Assembly (NCBI GenBank): GCA_002707985.1
Contig: PAOI01000041.1
Location: forward strand, 1-38,058
Direction of reading: 5' to 3'
DNA from: Sphingomonas sp.
Lineage (GTDB): Bacteria > Pseudomonadota > Alphaproteobacteria > Sphingomonadales > Sphingomonadaceae
DNA length: 38,058 nucleotides
Shown: in pieces, positions 17,189-25,938 of the stretch
Numbering within the stretch: the first letter of the stretch is position 1
Layout of the letters: every line of letters begins with the position of its first letter
Notes under the pieces: generated by a model
Database searches by the model: none
What the model saw: the letters and a program-made list of their open reading frames with translations, nothing else
Told to the model about the DNA's origin: nothing
Position numbers and translations under genes: made by a program

Positions 17189-18387
17189 GCTGAGGCCGCC
17201 AGCTCCGGTTCGGCTTTGTCGTGGACGGCGCCATTTGGCAGGAGCCGTTGAAGGACAGCCCGCTTTTCCTTGGCTAGGAACTCCACCGTGCGGAGCGCCT
17301 GCAGTTGCTCACGCGTCGCGGCGTCGAGAATTTGAACAATCGAATGCTGCTCCGTTATGGCCGGGAATGAGACCGGTAGCGCCTCGAGCACGTCGGTTGC
17401 TAGCCGGCCCGTCCCGTGACCGGCACTGTCGACTCGATCCATCAACGCCTTGCGGCTCGCCTTGAGAGCGTAGGCCAAAAAGCGCGGATCCAGTCCCGGT
17501 TTGGGCAATAAGGCTTTCACATCTTGGTTGAAGGTCAGGTCGCGCATGGCGACCCCAATGGGAAGATCTTTGAACAGGCCCATACCGCGGACCAGGATCA
17601 GAACTGCACCAGCCTGCACACGGGTGATCTTCGCTGCGCCTTCAACTGTGAGCCGCTCGACTGAGTTCTCTAGCTCGAAACTCTTCAGGTCCTTCGCCGA
17701 GATCCAAGGTACATCGCCGCTCCAGAATGACGCGCGGCCACGGTCAGGGGTCCCGCCAGACTTGAAGGTGGCGAGCGCGCCCAGCTCGTCTCTTTTCCAG
17801 CCATCGGTAAGCGGGCCAGATTGGTGGACACCAATCAGGCGGGCGAGCAGGCCATAGAGGCGCTGCTCTTTCAGAACCACCAATCGCCGCGCCTGTGCGA
17901 TCGCCGCGTCCCACCGAAGCAGGGCCTGCCCGATGCTCCTTTGCAGCGGAAGGTCGGGAAGCGTCACGGGTATTGAACTGAAGTCGTCGAAGTAGAGGCG
18001 TAGTCGATCCTCGGTCAAGCCATGCGAATAGGCCCAGAGCAGATGAAGGACACGCTCGGACTTGAACAATTGGTAGGCAAAGGCGGGGTCAACGTTCGAC
18101 TTCGGCCGCAAAACCACGTAGGCGGGACTTACCATGGCGTCGCAATCGGCCAGCCCGCACGCGCCTTGCCACATGCGCATCATATTATAGGCAATGTCGC
18201 CGGCTCGGACGAGCAAATGATCCTCGGGTCCCAACGTGGACTCGGTTCGGCGATCGATTGCGTTGCGAAGGACCAGCCCGTCGTTCTGCGTGACGGACAT
18301 CACAGGCAGCCCGGCGCGACCCGGTTCCTGCCGATTGTCGAAATAATCTCCCAACGTGCGTGGATTGGTGGAGGAGAGGCGCTTCAT
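17185..18387 (-). CDS. hsdS: Type I restriction-modification specificity subunit (two-domain)
   Basis: A 400-residue subunit that chooses the DNA sequence for the complex. It has two target recognition domains, about 1-142 and 196-345. Each is followed by a conserved helical spacer: LPDLPLQRSIGQALL (143-157) with the helix to about 187, and FPAITEQHSIVQIL with the last helix. The second domain has the typical WISAKDLKSF element. Both halves are present, so this is a full-length subunit. The start at 18387 overlaps the hsdM stop codon by four bases (ATGA), and its stop overlaps hsdR likewise. The recognition sequence cannot be read from the protein alone. Confidence 0.93.
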   Translation of the reverse strand: MKRLSSTNPRTLGDYFDNRQEPGRAGLPVMSVTQNDGLVLRNAIDRRTESTLGPEDHLLVRAGDIAYNMMRMWQGACGLADCDAMVSPAYVVLRPKSNVDPAFAYQLFKSERVLHLLWAYSHGLTEDRLRLYFDDFSSIPVTLPDLPLQRSIGQALLRWDAAIAQARRLVVLKEQRLYGLLARLIGVHQSGPLTDGWKRDELGALATFKSGGTPDRGRASFWSGDVPWISAKDLKSFELENSVERLTVEGAAKITRVQAGAVLILVRGMGLFKDLPIGVAMRDLTFNQDVKALLPKPGLDPRFLAYALKASRKALMDRVDSAGHGTGRLATDVLEALPVSFPAITEQHSIVQILDAATREQLQALRTVEFLAKEKRAVLQRLLPNGAVHDKAEPELAASA

Positions 18388-19943
18388 ACTCGCACCCCCA
18401 GATCTGCGAGGCACGCATCAATCACCTCGCGGGTTGCCGCCAAGTCCTGCTCGATGGCTCGGATCTCCTGTTGAACGGTCGCAAGGTCGATTTCCGCTTC
18501 CGGCTCGAACGTATCAACATAGCGTGGGATGTTGAGATTAAAGCCATTGCTCTCAATCTCGGCGAAGGACGCCTTGTGGGAGTATTTCGTAACTTCGATG
18601 CGTGTCTGGTAAGTGTCGACGATCGCCGACAGATGGCCTTCATCGAGTTGGTTTTGCTTCTTTCCAGGGGTGAAGCCGCGGCTCGCATCGATGAAAAGGA
18701 CATCCTTTTCATGCTCGCGCAGTCCACCTGTCTCCCGGGAGCGGTCAAACACCATAATGCAGACGGGGATGCCTGTGGTTGGGAACAACTGCGCCGGCAA
18801 TCCAACTACGGCATCCAACAGATTGTCCCGCACGAGACTCTCTCGGATGCGGCCCTCCGCGCCACCCCGAAATAGCACCCCGTGCGGCGCAACGACCGCG
18901 ACGCGTCCTTCTCCCGGACGGGCCACGGCGATCATGTGGAGGATGAAGGCGTAGTCGGCCTTAGTCTGCGGCGGCAAGCCGCGCGTAAATCGACGATGGG
19001 CATCGGCCTTCACGCCGTCGCCCACCCACTTATCCAGGCTGAAGGGCGGGTTTGCGACGACGACGTCAAAACGCATCAGATGGTCTCCCTCGAGGAGGAG
19101 GGGATTGTTGAGCGTGTCGCCCCACTCGACGCGTGCGCTGTCCTGTCCGTGCAGGAACATGTTCATCCGCGCAAGCGCTCGCGTCTGGCCGTTCGATTCC
19201 TGACCATACAAGCGGAAGTTCTTGCTTCCGACCTCTTCGCCAGCGCGCAGCAAAAGTGCGCCGGAGCCACAAGCGGGGTCGCAAATACGAGCGCCTTCCT
19301 TGGGCGCAGCCAGCTTTGCCACCAACTCCGACACCCGACGTGGCGTGAAGAACTCACCCGCCTTCTTGCCGGCGTCAGAGGCGAAACGCTCGATCAAATA
19401 GATATAGGCCTCACCGATGATGTCTTCTTTGACGTCACGCAGATCGAGGGCAGCTTTGCCAAAATCTTTCAGCAGCGTTTCGAGGCGCCGATTACGGTCT
19501 TTGGTCTGGCCGAGATTGGCCTCCGAGTTGAAATCAATGTTGCGAAAAACGCCCTTCAGCTTGGGATCGTTGGCTTGTTCAATGCCGTCCAGCGCGATGT
19601 TGATCAGCTCGCCGATGTTATCGTTCGCGCGCCGCTCGAAGAGGCTGTCAAAGGAACTGAGAAAACGGTCGATCACCTCGCCCTTGCTGTTGCGGACCTC
19701 GACTTCCTTCAGTTTGAACCGCTCACGCTCAAGCTTGCGACGGATCCTCAGTTCGCGGACATCCGCGGGATCGTCACGATACTCTTCAGAAAACTCGTCA
19801 TAGTGCTTCTTCCAGATGTCGCTGATGTACTTCAGGAATAGAAGAGCAAGGATATAGTCTTTGTACTGAGTCGCATCGATCGTTCCACGGAAGGTATCGC
19901 AGGCAGACCAGACGGAGTTCTTAATGTCGTCAATGGTAGGCAT
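18384..19943 (-). CDS. hsdM: Type I restriction-modification N6-adenine methyltransferase
   Basis: A 519-residue methyltransferase. It has the HsdM N-terminal helical domain (about 5-150), the S-adenosylmethionine motif DPACGSG (222-228) and the catalytic NPPF (298-301). It methylates adenine within the sequence chosen by HsdS and protects host DNA; with HsdS it also forms part of the restriction complex. The start at 19943 (MPTIDDIKNS) matches the usual HsdM beginning, although the ribosome binding site is weak (GAAAG). The stop codon of the preceding half-specificity gene is only four bases upstream, which suggests coupling. No disruption is seen. Confidence 0.95.
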   Translation of the reverse strand: MPTIDDIKNSVWSACDTFRGTIDATQYKDYILALLFLKYISDIWKKHYDEFSEEYRDDPADVRELRIRRKLERERFKLKEVEVRNSKGEVIDRFLSSFDSLFERRANDNIGELINIALDGIEQANDPKLKGVFRNIDFNSEANLGQTKDRNRRLETLLKDFGKAALDLRDVKEDIIGEAYIYLIERFASDAGKKAGEFFTPRRVSELVAKLAAPKEGARICDPACGSGALLLRAGEEVGSKNFRLYGQESNGQTRALARMNMFLHGQDSARVEWGDTLNNPLLLEGDHLMRFDVVVANPPFSLDKWVGDGVKADAHRRFTRGLPPQTKADYAFILHMIAVARPGEGRVAVVAPHGVLFRGGAEGRIRESLVRDNLLDAVVGLPAQLFPTTGIPVCIMVFDRSRETGGLREHEKDVLFIDASRGFTPGKKQNQLDEGHLSAIVDTYQTRIEVTKYSHKASFAEIESNGFNLNIPRYVDTFEPEAEIDLATVQQEIRAIEQDLAATREVIDACLADLGVRV

Positions 19944-19947
19944 AGAT

Positions 19948-20505
19948 TTATCTTTCGGTTGAAACGCGTAGCGCTTCCAGGATCTGAAGATCAGCCGCCG
20001 TCGCATGGCGCTCAGCCAGTTGGATCAGCAGCTCGCGATGGGTTCGATGCGCGCGTGCGAGCTGACCGATGGCGCGCTGCCGTTCGAGCGGAAGGTCGGG
20101 CAGGTCGAGTTGGGCAATATCATCACGGGCGATGCGGGGCAGAGAGGCGCCGGCGGTCGACGCGCGCAGTCTGACGCCCGTTTGAGGTAACAGGAGAAAG
20201 GCCAGCAGAAATGAAGGGTCAAGTCGGGTCGCTTCCGGCCGAACCAAGTATAGATCGAGGCTCGCATAAGCGCCGAAAAGATCCTCATCAGCCTCGGCGG
20301 CAAGCGTTCGCTCGCCTCGTGCGGCGACCAAGATGTCACCCGCTTGAATGGGTAGCGCACGGGCGACGAGCGGCCGCTCCCCAATTGTGAGGTCTTTCCG
20401 AGCGCCAGTGAGATCGCGAATCTGAACGAAACGGACGGGGTCGTCCCGCAACTTGTCCGGAGCAACACCGGTAGCGATTAACGCGAACTTTGAGAGAGCG
20501 ACCAT
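19948..20505 (-). CDS. Half-length type I specificity subunit (single recognition domain)
   Basis: A 185-residue protein with one target recognition domain (1-135) followed by one conserved spacer helix. LPDLPLERQRAIGQL (136-150) closely matches LPDLPLQRSIGQALL in the first half of the neighbouring HsdS. The start at 20505 (MVALSKFALI) has AAGG about eight bases upstream. It is the first gene of the operon and ends four bases before hsdM. Half subunits can dimerise to rebuild a symmetrical specificity unit, as shown for naturally truncated HsdS proteins, so it may give the single HsdM/HsdR set a second target. It could also be a relic or a regulator. The intact frame and tight spacing argue that it is expressed. 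Confidence 0.85.
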   Translation of the reverse strand: MVALSKFALIATGVAPDKLRDDPVRFVQIRDLTGARKDLTIGERPLVARALPIQAGDILVAARGERTLAAEADEDLFGAYASLDLYLVRPEATRLDPSFLLAFLLLPQTGVRLRASTAGASLPRIARDDIAQLDLPDLPLERQRAIGQLARAHRTHRELLIQLAERHATAADLQILEALRVSTER

Positions 20506-20758
20506 GGCAGCAACCTTACGCCGTCGCGAGAAAAAATCAAGCGAAATCCAGTAAGAGGGCTTCTCATACAAAAAAAGTCTATTGCAATCTGGTTGCGGCC
20601 GCTTCATGCTGTGCAAACGAAAACGGGCCCGGCGTTGACGCGCCGAGCCCGCTGGTCCCCAGCCGCGGCTTTGGGGCCGCTGACGCATGGGTGGTCGAAC
20701 TCCTTATGTGCGTCGTGCTTCGTACTTGGTCAAGCCGCGCGAATCATGAGGACTACAA
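20506..20758. other. Divergent intergenic region between the restriction operon and the DUF1508 gene
   Basis: No gene is seen. The part next to the half-specificity gene is AT-rich by local standards (runs of A at about 20531-20537 and 20570-20577) and probably holds that operon's leftward promoter, but no hexamer pair is convincing. An imperfect GC-rich stem lies at about 20628-20653. Read leftward it is followed by GTTTTCGTTTG, as in a weak terminator. Confidence 0.4.
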
Positions 20759-20923
20759 ATGTACTACGAAAAGTATCGCACCGACGGCTGGCGCTGGCGC
20801 CTGGTCGCATCCAACGGCCGCATCATCTCGATGTCGAGCGAGGCATATGTCGCCGAAGGCGATTGTGATCGCTCGATCGAGATCAACAAGGGCTCGTCGT
20901 CGGCTCCTGTTCGCCGGGCTTGA
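20759..20923 (+). CDS. DUF1508 (YegP-like) small protein
   Basis: A 54-residue protein starting MYYEKYRTDGWRWRLVASNG. This matches the DUF1508/YegP repeat: a short beta strand, the WRWRLVASNGRII core, a Ser-rich turn and a helix with Cys and Ile (CDRSIEINKG). The family forms a small alpha-beta unit, commonly of unknown function. One repeat is present; E. coli YegP has two. A GAGGA lies about six bases before the ATG. The gene stands alone between two defence operons and is followed by a clear intrinsic terminator at 20930-20959, which supports a real short transcript. Its role is unknown. Confidence 0.75.
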   Translation: MYYEKYRTDGWRWRLVASNGRIISMSSEAYVAEGDCDRSIEINKGSSSAPVRRA

Positions 20924-20929
20924 CGGAGG

Positions 20930-20959
20930 GGGCGCGGGCAATGTCCGCGCCCTTATTTT
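20930..20959 (+). terminator. Intrinsic terminator after the DUF1508 gene
   Basis: GGGCGCGG (20930-20937) pairs with CCGCGCCC (20945-20952) around a seven-base loop and is followed by TTATTTT. It begins seven bases after the DUF1508 stop codon. Confidence 0.85.
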
Positions 20960-21144
20960 GTCGGCAGCGGACCAGATGACGCAAGAGATCCGCTTGATCA
21001 CGACTGCTTCGACACCGAAAGCAACGGCCTTCGTCGATTTCTGATTTCAGGTAAGCGACTGCCGCTATCCGTCGAAGAAAGGTATAACGCGAAAAACGAT
21101 ATGCGGATGTTGTAACCGCAGACCGGGGTTGGGGGACGCTGGCA

Positions 21145-23532
21145 GTGCATATTGAATTCTTAGAGATCGCCAATTTCAGGAAATTGTTGTCGACGCGGGT
21201 CGATCTTTCGACCACGACCACACTCTTCGTTGGAGCGAACAATAGCGGCAAGACATCGGCGATGCTTGCGCTACGGCGCTTCCTGTCGCCGCGCCGCTGC
21301 CCATTCGAGATGCACGATTTTACGTTGTGCCATTGGCCCACGATTATCGCCTTGGGCGAGGCGTGGATCGCTGCCCGAAACGCTGAGGAAATCGTCGACC
21401 TCGTCGTTGATCCCTGGGTGAGCGCGTTGCCGACCCTGGATCTGTGGCTGCATGTCGAAGCGGGGGAGATGCATCACGTGCGCGACCTCATCCCGACCTT
21501 GGATTGGGAGGGGGGACGACTCGGCGTCCGATTGCGCTATGAGCCGAAGGATCTTGCGCTCTTGTACAAGGAGTACATGGGTGCGGTGAGCGATGCCGAG
21601 ACGATGAGGGCAGCAGCCGTCGCGGCTGCTGCAGCGGAGAATCCTGACGCTGATCCACCCGCTACTCCGCCTAAGCTGACGATCTGGCCCGAGAGTCTGG
21701 TCGATTTCCTGAGCAAGCGTTTGTCCACGCACTTCACCATTCGGGCCTATTCGCTGGATCCGGGTCAGCTTGTCGCCCCGGCAAAATCTCTGGCGCGTCC
21801 GCAGGTCCTTCCGCGCGGCTCTCGGCCGATCGACGGCGACCCGCTGAGCGGCTTGATCCGTGTCCATGACATACCGGCGCAGAGGGGCTTTGGTGAGGAG
21901 CAGCGAGGCGCGGAGGAGGACGATGCCCCTGTATCAGCGAGTGGCAGTCGGCTGTCCGATCAGCTCAGAAGCTACTACGCCAAGCACCTCGACCCGACGA
22001 AGGGGCCTGATCCGAAGGACCTCGGCGCGTTACAGGCGATAGAAGCCGCCCAGGACGCGTTCGACAAGCGGCTGACCGAGAGTTTCAAGGCGGCGTTCAC
22101 CGAGGTTGAGGGTATGGGATACCCTGGCGTGACCGATCCGCGTCCGCGCGTCTCGACGCGCTTGAAGGCTATCGACGGTCTCAACCACAATGCGGCGATT
22201 AGCTTCGAGGTCGACGTCATTGCCGAGGACGGCGCGGCGACGCCCGTGTTGCGGTTGCCCGAGGCGAATAACGGCCTCGGCTATCAAAACCTGATCTCGA
22301 TGATATTCCGGTTGATGAGCTTCCGTGACGCCTGGATGCGCGTCGGGAAGGCATCAACCGGTGCGACGGTGACCACGACCGAGCCTCTCCATCTCGTCCT
22401 GGTCGAGGAACCGGAAGCGCATTTGCACGCGCAGGTCCAGCAAGTCTTCATCAAGAAGGCTTATGCGGTGCTGCGTGCGCACGAGGACCTTGGTGACAGC
22501 CAAAAGCTGCGCACGCAATTGGTTGTCAGCACCCATTCGAGCCATGTAGCGCATGAGACGTCGTTCTCTTGCCTGCGCTACTTCCGGCGGCTGCCTGCGG
22601 GTATGGCCGCGAAAGTGCCGGTCTCCACTGTTATCAATCTGTCGGAGGTTTTTGGTCCCAGCAGTGAGACCGAGCGTTTTGTGACCCGATATCTTCGGGC
22701 CCAGCACGCGGATCTGTTCTTCGCCGACGCGGCCATTTTGGTGGAGGGTCCAGCGGAACGTATGCTCGTCCCCAATTTCATCCGGGCGCACTATGACGAG
22801 CTCAACCAATGCTACATCACCCTGCTTGAGATTGGAGGAAGCCACGCGCATCGTCTCAAGCCTTTGATTGATCATCTCGGCTTGCTGACCCTGATTATCA
22901 CTGACTTGGATACGCTGGATAAAACGGGGGGCGCCTCCGTCCCACCCGCGAAAGGCGCTGGTCAGAAAACCGATAATGCGACGTTGAAGACATGGGTGCC
23001 AAAGCTCGACGACGTCGATGAGCTGATGCGAGCTGATGCCGCGACGAAGACGCTACATGAGGACGACGACCCGCTATTTGCTGTGCGGGCCGCGTATCAG
23101 ATCCCGTTGGGTCTGACGTCCCCGGGTATTGTCGGACCGGAGGTCGCATATCCTTATACGTTTGAGGACGCACTGGCGTTCGAGAATCTCAGCTTCTTCG
23201 CCGAACTGGAGGGCACCGGCCTGGTCCGCAAGTTTCGCGATGCGATCGCTGATGGTGGTGGGGCGTCCGCGATCGGCGGGAAAATATACCTCGCTCTCAA
23301 GAACGGCAAGAAAGCTGAGTTTGCGCTTGACGTGATGGAGGTTGAGAACTTCGACACGATCGTCGTGCCGCGCTACATCGCCGAGGGACTTGAATGGCTA
23401 CTCGCGCAGCTCAAGAAAAAGCAGGTTGAGATTCTGCCTCTGGTCAAGGAGGCACCGCCCGAGGAGGAGATTGAGGCTGACTCGCCGGTCGAAGAGCATG
23501 TCGTCGCTGAAATCGAGGGGGCCGACGCATGA
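21145..23532 (+). CDS. OLD-family ATPase-Toprim nuclease (Gabija A-like)
   Basis: A 795-residue protein starting with GTG at 21145, with GGGGGA about eight bases upstream. The ABC-type ATPase part has Walker A GANNSGKT (30-37), signature NNGLGYQN (375-382), Walker B LVLVEEPEAHLH (417-428) and H-loop STHSSH (462-467). A long insert separates Walker A from the signature. The C-terminal Toprim nuclease has VEGPAE (533-538, Glu534), the Gly pair at 564-565 and DLD (587-589), so its metal-binding residues are intact. Pairing with a UvrD-like helicase makes this a class 2 OLD nuclease, the Gabija arrangement. GajA proteins described so far are about 580 residues, so this one is markedly larger. By analogy it would nick or cut invading DNA when cellular nucleotide levels fall. 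This is inference. Confidence 0.88.
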   Translation: MHIEFLEIANFRKLLSTRVDLSTTTTLFVGANNSGKTSAMLALRRFLSPRRCPFEMHDFTLCHWPTIIALGEAWIAARNAEEIVDLVVDPWVSALPTLDLWLHVEAGEMHHVRDLIPTLDWEGGRLGVRLRYEPKDLALLYKEYMGAVSDAETMRAAAVAAAAAENPDADPPATPPKLTIWPESLVDFLSKRLSTHFTIRAYSLDPGQLVAPAKSLARPQVLPRGSRPIDGDPLSGLIRVHDIPAQRGFGEEQRGAEEDDAPVSASGSRLSDQLRSYYAKHLDPTKGPDPKDLGALQAIEAAQDAFDKRLTESFKAAFTEVEGMGYPGVTDPRPRVSTRLKAIDGLNHNAAISFEVDVIAEDGAATPVLRLPEANNGLGYQNLISMIFRLMSFRDAWMRVGKASTGATVTTTEPLHLVLVEEPEAHLHAQVQQVFIKKAYAVLRAHEDLGDSQKLRTQLVVSTHSSHVAHETSFSCLRYFRRLPAGMAAKVPVSTVINLSEVFGPSSETERFVTRYLRAQHADLFFADAAILVEGPAERMLVPNFIRAHYDELNQCYITLLEIGGSHAHRLKPLIDHLGLLTLIITDLDTLDKTGGASVPPAKGAGQKTDNATLKTWVPKLDDVDELMRADAATKTLHEDDDPLFAVRAAYQIPLGLTSPGIVGPEVAYPYTFEDALAFENLSFFAELEGTGLVRKFRDAIADGGGASAIGGKIYLALKNGKKAEFALDVMEVENFDTIVVPRYIAEGLEWLLAQLKKKQVEILPLVKEAPPEEEIEADSPVEEHVVAEIEGADA

Positions 23533-25436
23533 GCGCGGTCGACGACAAATTCGATTCCGAAGCCGATGAAACGATCCTCGCCTGCCTGAACGTCGAGAAG
23601 CCAAGGAGCTTCTTTCTCTATGCTGGCGCCGGATCGGGCAAGACGCGGTCGCTCGTCGAGGCGATCCGCACGGTGTGTAAGGAGCAGGGCCGGCGGTTGT
23701 CGCTATCCGGTCAGAAGATCGGGGTGATTACCTACACCAATGCCGCCTGCGACGAGATCAAGCAACGGCTCGAGTTCGATCCTCGCGTGGAGGTGTCCAC
23801 CATTCACGCGTTCGCGTGGTCGCTGATTGCGGGCTACGACAGTGATATTCGAGGGTGGCTGTCGACCCGGCTCCTAGCGGATATCGAAGAGCTGGAAGAA
23901 GCACAGGCGAAGGGTCGGGCAAACAGCAAAGCCGCGTCGGACCGCGCTCGCTCCATAGAAAGCAAGCGGCGTCGCCGCGAGAACCTCGCCGAAATTACGC
24001 GATTCGTTTACAGCCCGACGGGCGACAACCGCACGAGGGACTCCCTGAGCCACGCAGAGGTCATCGCCATGACCGCCGATTTCCTCGGCGCGAAGCCTGG
24101 TTTGCGCCGGCTGTTGGTGACCAGCTTCCCCATTCTGCTGATCGACGAGAGCCAGGATACGAGCCGGAGGCTCATGGACGCGCTGCTCGATGTCGAGGCG
24201 GGATACCGCGAGGCTTTTTGCCTGGGACTCTTTGGCGACACGATGCAGCGTATCTACGCCGATGGTAAGGAGCGTTTAGCGGAGGCGATCCCGCAGGCCT
24301 GGGCCAGGCCGAGGAAGCGGATGAACCATCGTTGCCCCACGCGGGTCATCACGCTCATCAATAAAATTAGACGAGACGAGGATGGCGAGGAACAGCAGCC
24401 ACGCAGCGATGCAAAACAGGGCGTTGTTCGGCTGTTCGTCATCTCGCAGGCAATGGCCGACAAGAGCGCGGCCGAGGCCACCGTAGCGGCACGAATGGCG
24501 GAGCTCACGGGCGATCCCAGTTGGGCGGAGGGGGCCGAAGCGATCAAGACTCTGGCGCTGGAGCACCTGATGTCCGCACGCCGGTTTGGCTTCGAACAAT
24601 TCTTCGAGCCTCTCTATACGGTCGAGCGCATCCGCACGAGCTTTCTACAAGGGACGGGGGCGGGCATCGGGCTTTTCACGCGCGAGATACTGCCGCTGGT
24701 CACGGCCCTGCGCGCGGGAGATCGGTTTGCTGTCGCTGCGGTCGTTCGGCGCACATCTCCACTCCTCGAGCGCAAGGCGCTTGAAGCTGCAGGCGAGAAG
24801 CAGGTTGGCCTTCTCAGCGAGGTCAAGGCTGCTTGCGATGGCCTGCTGGCCTTGGTGAACGAGGATGAGAAGCCGACCGCGCGCTCGGTCTTGCGCTATG
24901 TCGCCGAAGCTAACCTCTTCACGATACCAGAGGTGCTCGTTCCGTTTTCCGCCGCCGATGCCGTCGTCGTGGAAGGCGAGGGTGACGCAGCCGGCGACGC
25001 CGACGACCAGGAAGAAGAAGTCGATGTCAAAAGCGAGTTGGGCGGTTGGCGGTTGGCGCTTGAGGCGCCGTTTGACCAGATCGAGCGATATGATCGCTAC
25101 GTTCGGGGCGTCTCTCAGTTCGACACGCACCAGGGGGTGAAGGGGCTGGAATTTCCAAGGGTGATGGTCGTCGTCATCGACGATGAGGCTCGTGGTTTCA
25201 TGTTCGCCTATGACAAGCTGTTCGAGACCAAGGAGAAGAGCAAGACGGATCTTGAGAATGAAGCGGCAGGCAAAGAGACGACGATCGATAGGACGCGGCG
25301 GCTGTTTTACGTGACCTGCAGCCGCGCTGAAGAGAGCCTTGCCGTTGTGTATTACGCAACTGATCCCGCGCTCGCGCGCGACGCAATGATCAGACAAGGT
25401 TGGTTCGAAGCCGGTGAGATAGAATTGATCTCATAG
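23529..25436 (+). CDS. UvrD/Rep-like helicase (Gabija B-like)
   Basis: A 635-residue superfamily 1 helicase. Motifs are Walker A GAGSGKT (33-39), TYTNAACDEIKQRL (68-81), DESQD (206-210), GDTMQRIY (236-243), NHRCP (266-270), THQGVKGLEF (533-542) and RRLFYVTCSRA (590-600), so the motor is probably active. Its ATG overlaps the stop codon of the OLD gene by four bases, and the two proteins almost certainly work together. In Gabija the helicase partner senses or feeds DNA ends to the nuclease. Compared with described GajB (about 500 residues), this protein carries an extra charged region (about 480-505, many Asp and Glu) and a longer middle. The assignment of the fold is firm; the system name is by analogy. 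Confidence 0.9.
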   Translation: MSAVDDKFDSEADETILACLNVEKPRSFFLYAGAGSGKTRSLVEAIRTVCKEQGRRLSLSGQKIGVITYTNAACDEIKQRLEFDPRVEVSTIHAFAWSLIAGYDSDIRGWLSTRLLADIEELEEAQAKGRANSKAASDRARSIESKRRRRENLAEITRFVYSPTGDNRTRDSLSHAEVIAMTADFLGAKPGLRRLLVTSFPILLIDESQDTSRRLMDALLDVEAGYREAFCLGLFGDTMQRIYADGKERLAEAIPQAWARPRKRMNHRCPTRVITLINKIRRDEDGEEQQPRSDAKQGVVRLFVISQAMADKSAAEATVAARMAELTGDPSWAEGAEAIKTLALEHLMSARRFGFEQFFEPLYTVERIRTSFLQGTGAGIGLFTREILPLVTALRAGDRFAVAAVVRRTSPLLERKALEAAGEKQVGLLSEVKAACDGLLALVNEDEKPTARSVLRYVAEANLFTIPEVLVPFSAADAVVVEGEGDAAGDADDQEEEVDVKSELGGWRLALEAPFDQIERYDRYVRGVSQFDTHQGVKGLEFPRVMVVVIDDEARGFMFAYDKLFETKEKSKTDLENEAAGKETTIDRTRRLFYVTCSRAEESLAVVYYATDPALARDAMIRQGWFEAGEIELIS

Positions 25437-25494
25437 TGTAATAAGCGCGTGCGGACGGAAGCGCCGAGAATGGCGTGAGACGCACCGATGCTCC

Positions 25495-25936
25495 TCAGCG
25501 GGCGGCGGGAGTCCAACCCGCCGCGATCGCTTCCGCCGCGCTGCAGAACCAGCGCTCGCCGTGCGCGGTATCGATCACCGTGACGCCATAGTCTCGCTGG
25601 CCAGGTGTGTGAAAGATCTTGCGACCTTTGGCGTTGATGTTGCCCTTCGGCGTGGCCCGCGACTTTGCACTGGGCGACCATCCGGCCATAGCCGTCTCGG
25701 TCTTTCTGCCGGCAATCCACGGATCGGCCGCCGATCAGGGCGATCCGGCGCTCACGCGCCATGAAGCCACGACCAGCGGCGTCTTGGCAGATCTGGAGAG
25801 CTTCGGGTGCATCTATGCCCCACAGCCGAACGCGCTCGCCGCCGAGCGTGAAGGTGTCGCCATCAATGATGTGCGTCGCGGGCGAGGCGGCGATGAGACC
25901 GAGAGCGAGCAAGGGAGGGCAGTGGCGAAGCCGCAC
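25495..25936 (-). pseudogene. Thermonuclease-like (SNase) gene broken by frameshift and probable deletion
   Basis: The GTG at 25936 lies two bases after the stop of the HEPN-like gene. The first frame encodes a short hydrophobic N-terminus, then the nuclease core: THIIDGDTFTLGG, RLWGIDAPE and KDRDGYGRMVAQC. These include the Arg, Glu and Arg expected at the active site. Near 25645-25660 the reading becomes nonsense. The proper C-terminal accessory domain, starting TPKGNINAKGRKIFHTPG and ending in CSAAEAIAAGWTPAAR, appears in another frame to the stop at 25495. The middle of the nuclease fold (about 50 residues in relatives) is missing between the two, so a deletion with frameshift is likely. 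The product is unlikely to be active. Sequencing error is an alternative for the frameshift, but not for the missing part. Confidence 0.75.
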
Positions 25937-25938
25937 CG

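Noticed and set aside
25640-25665. Programmed frameshift in the thermonuclease gene
   Set aside because: No slippery heptamer or stimulatory hairpin is apparent, and part of the nuclease fold is missing, which a programmed shift would not explain.
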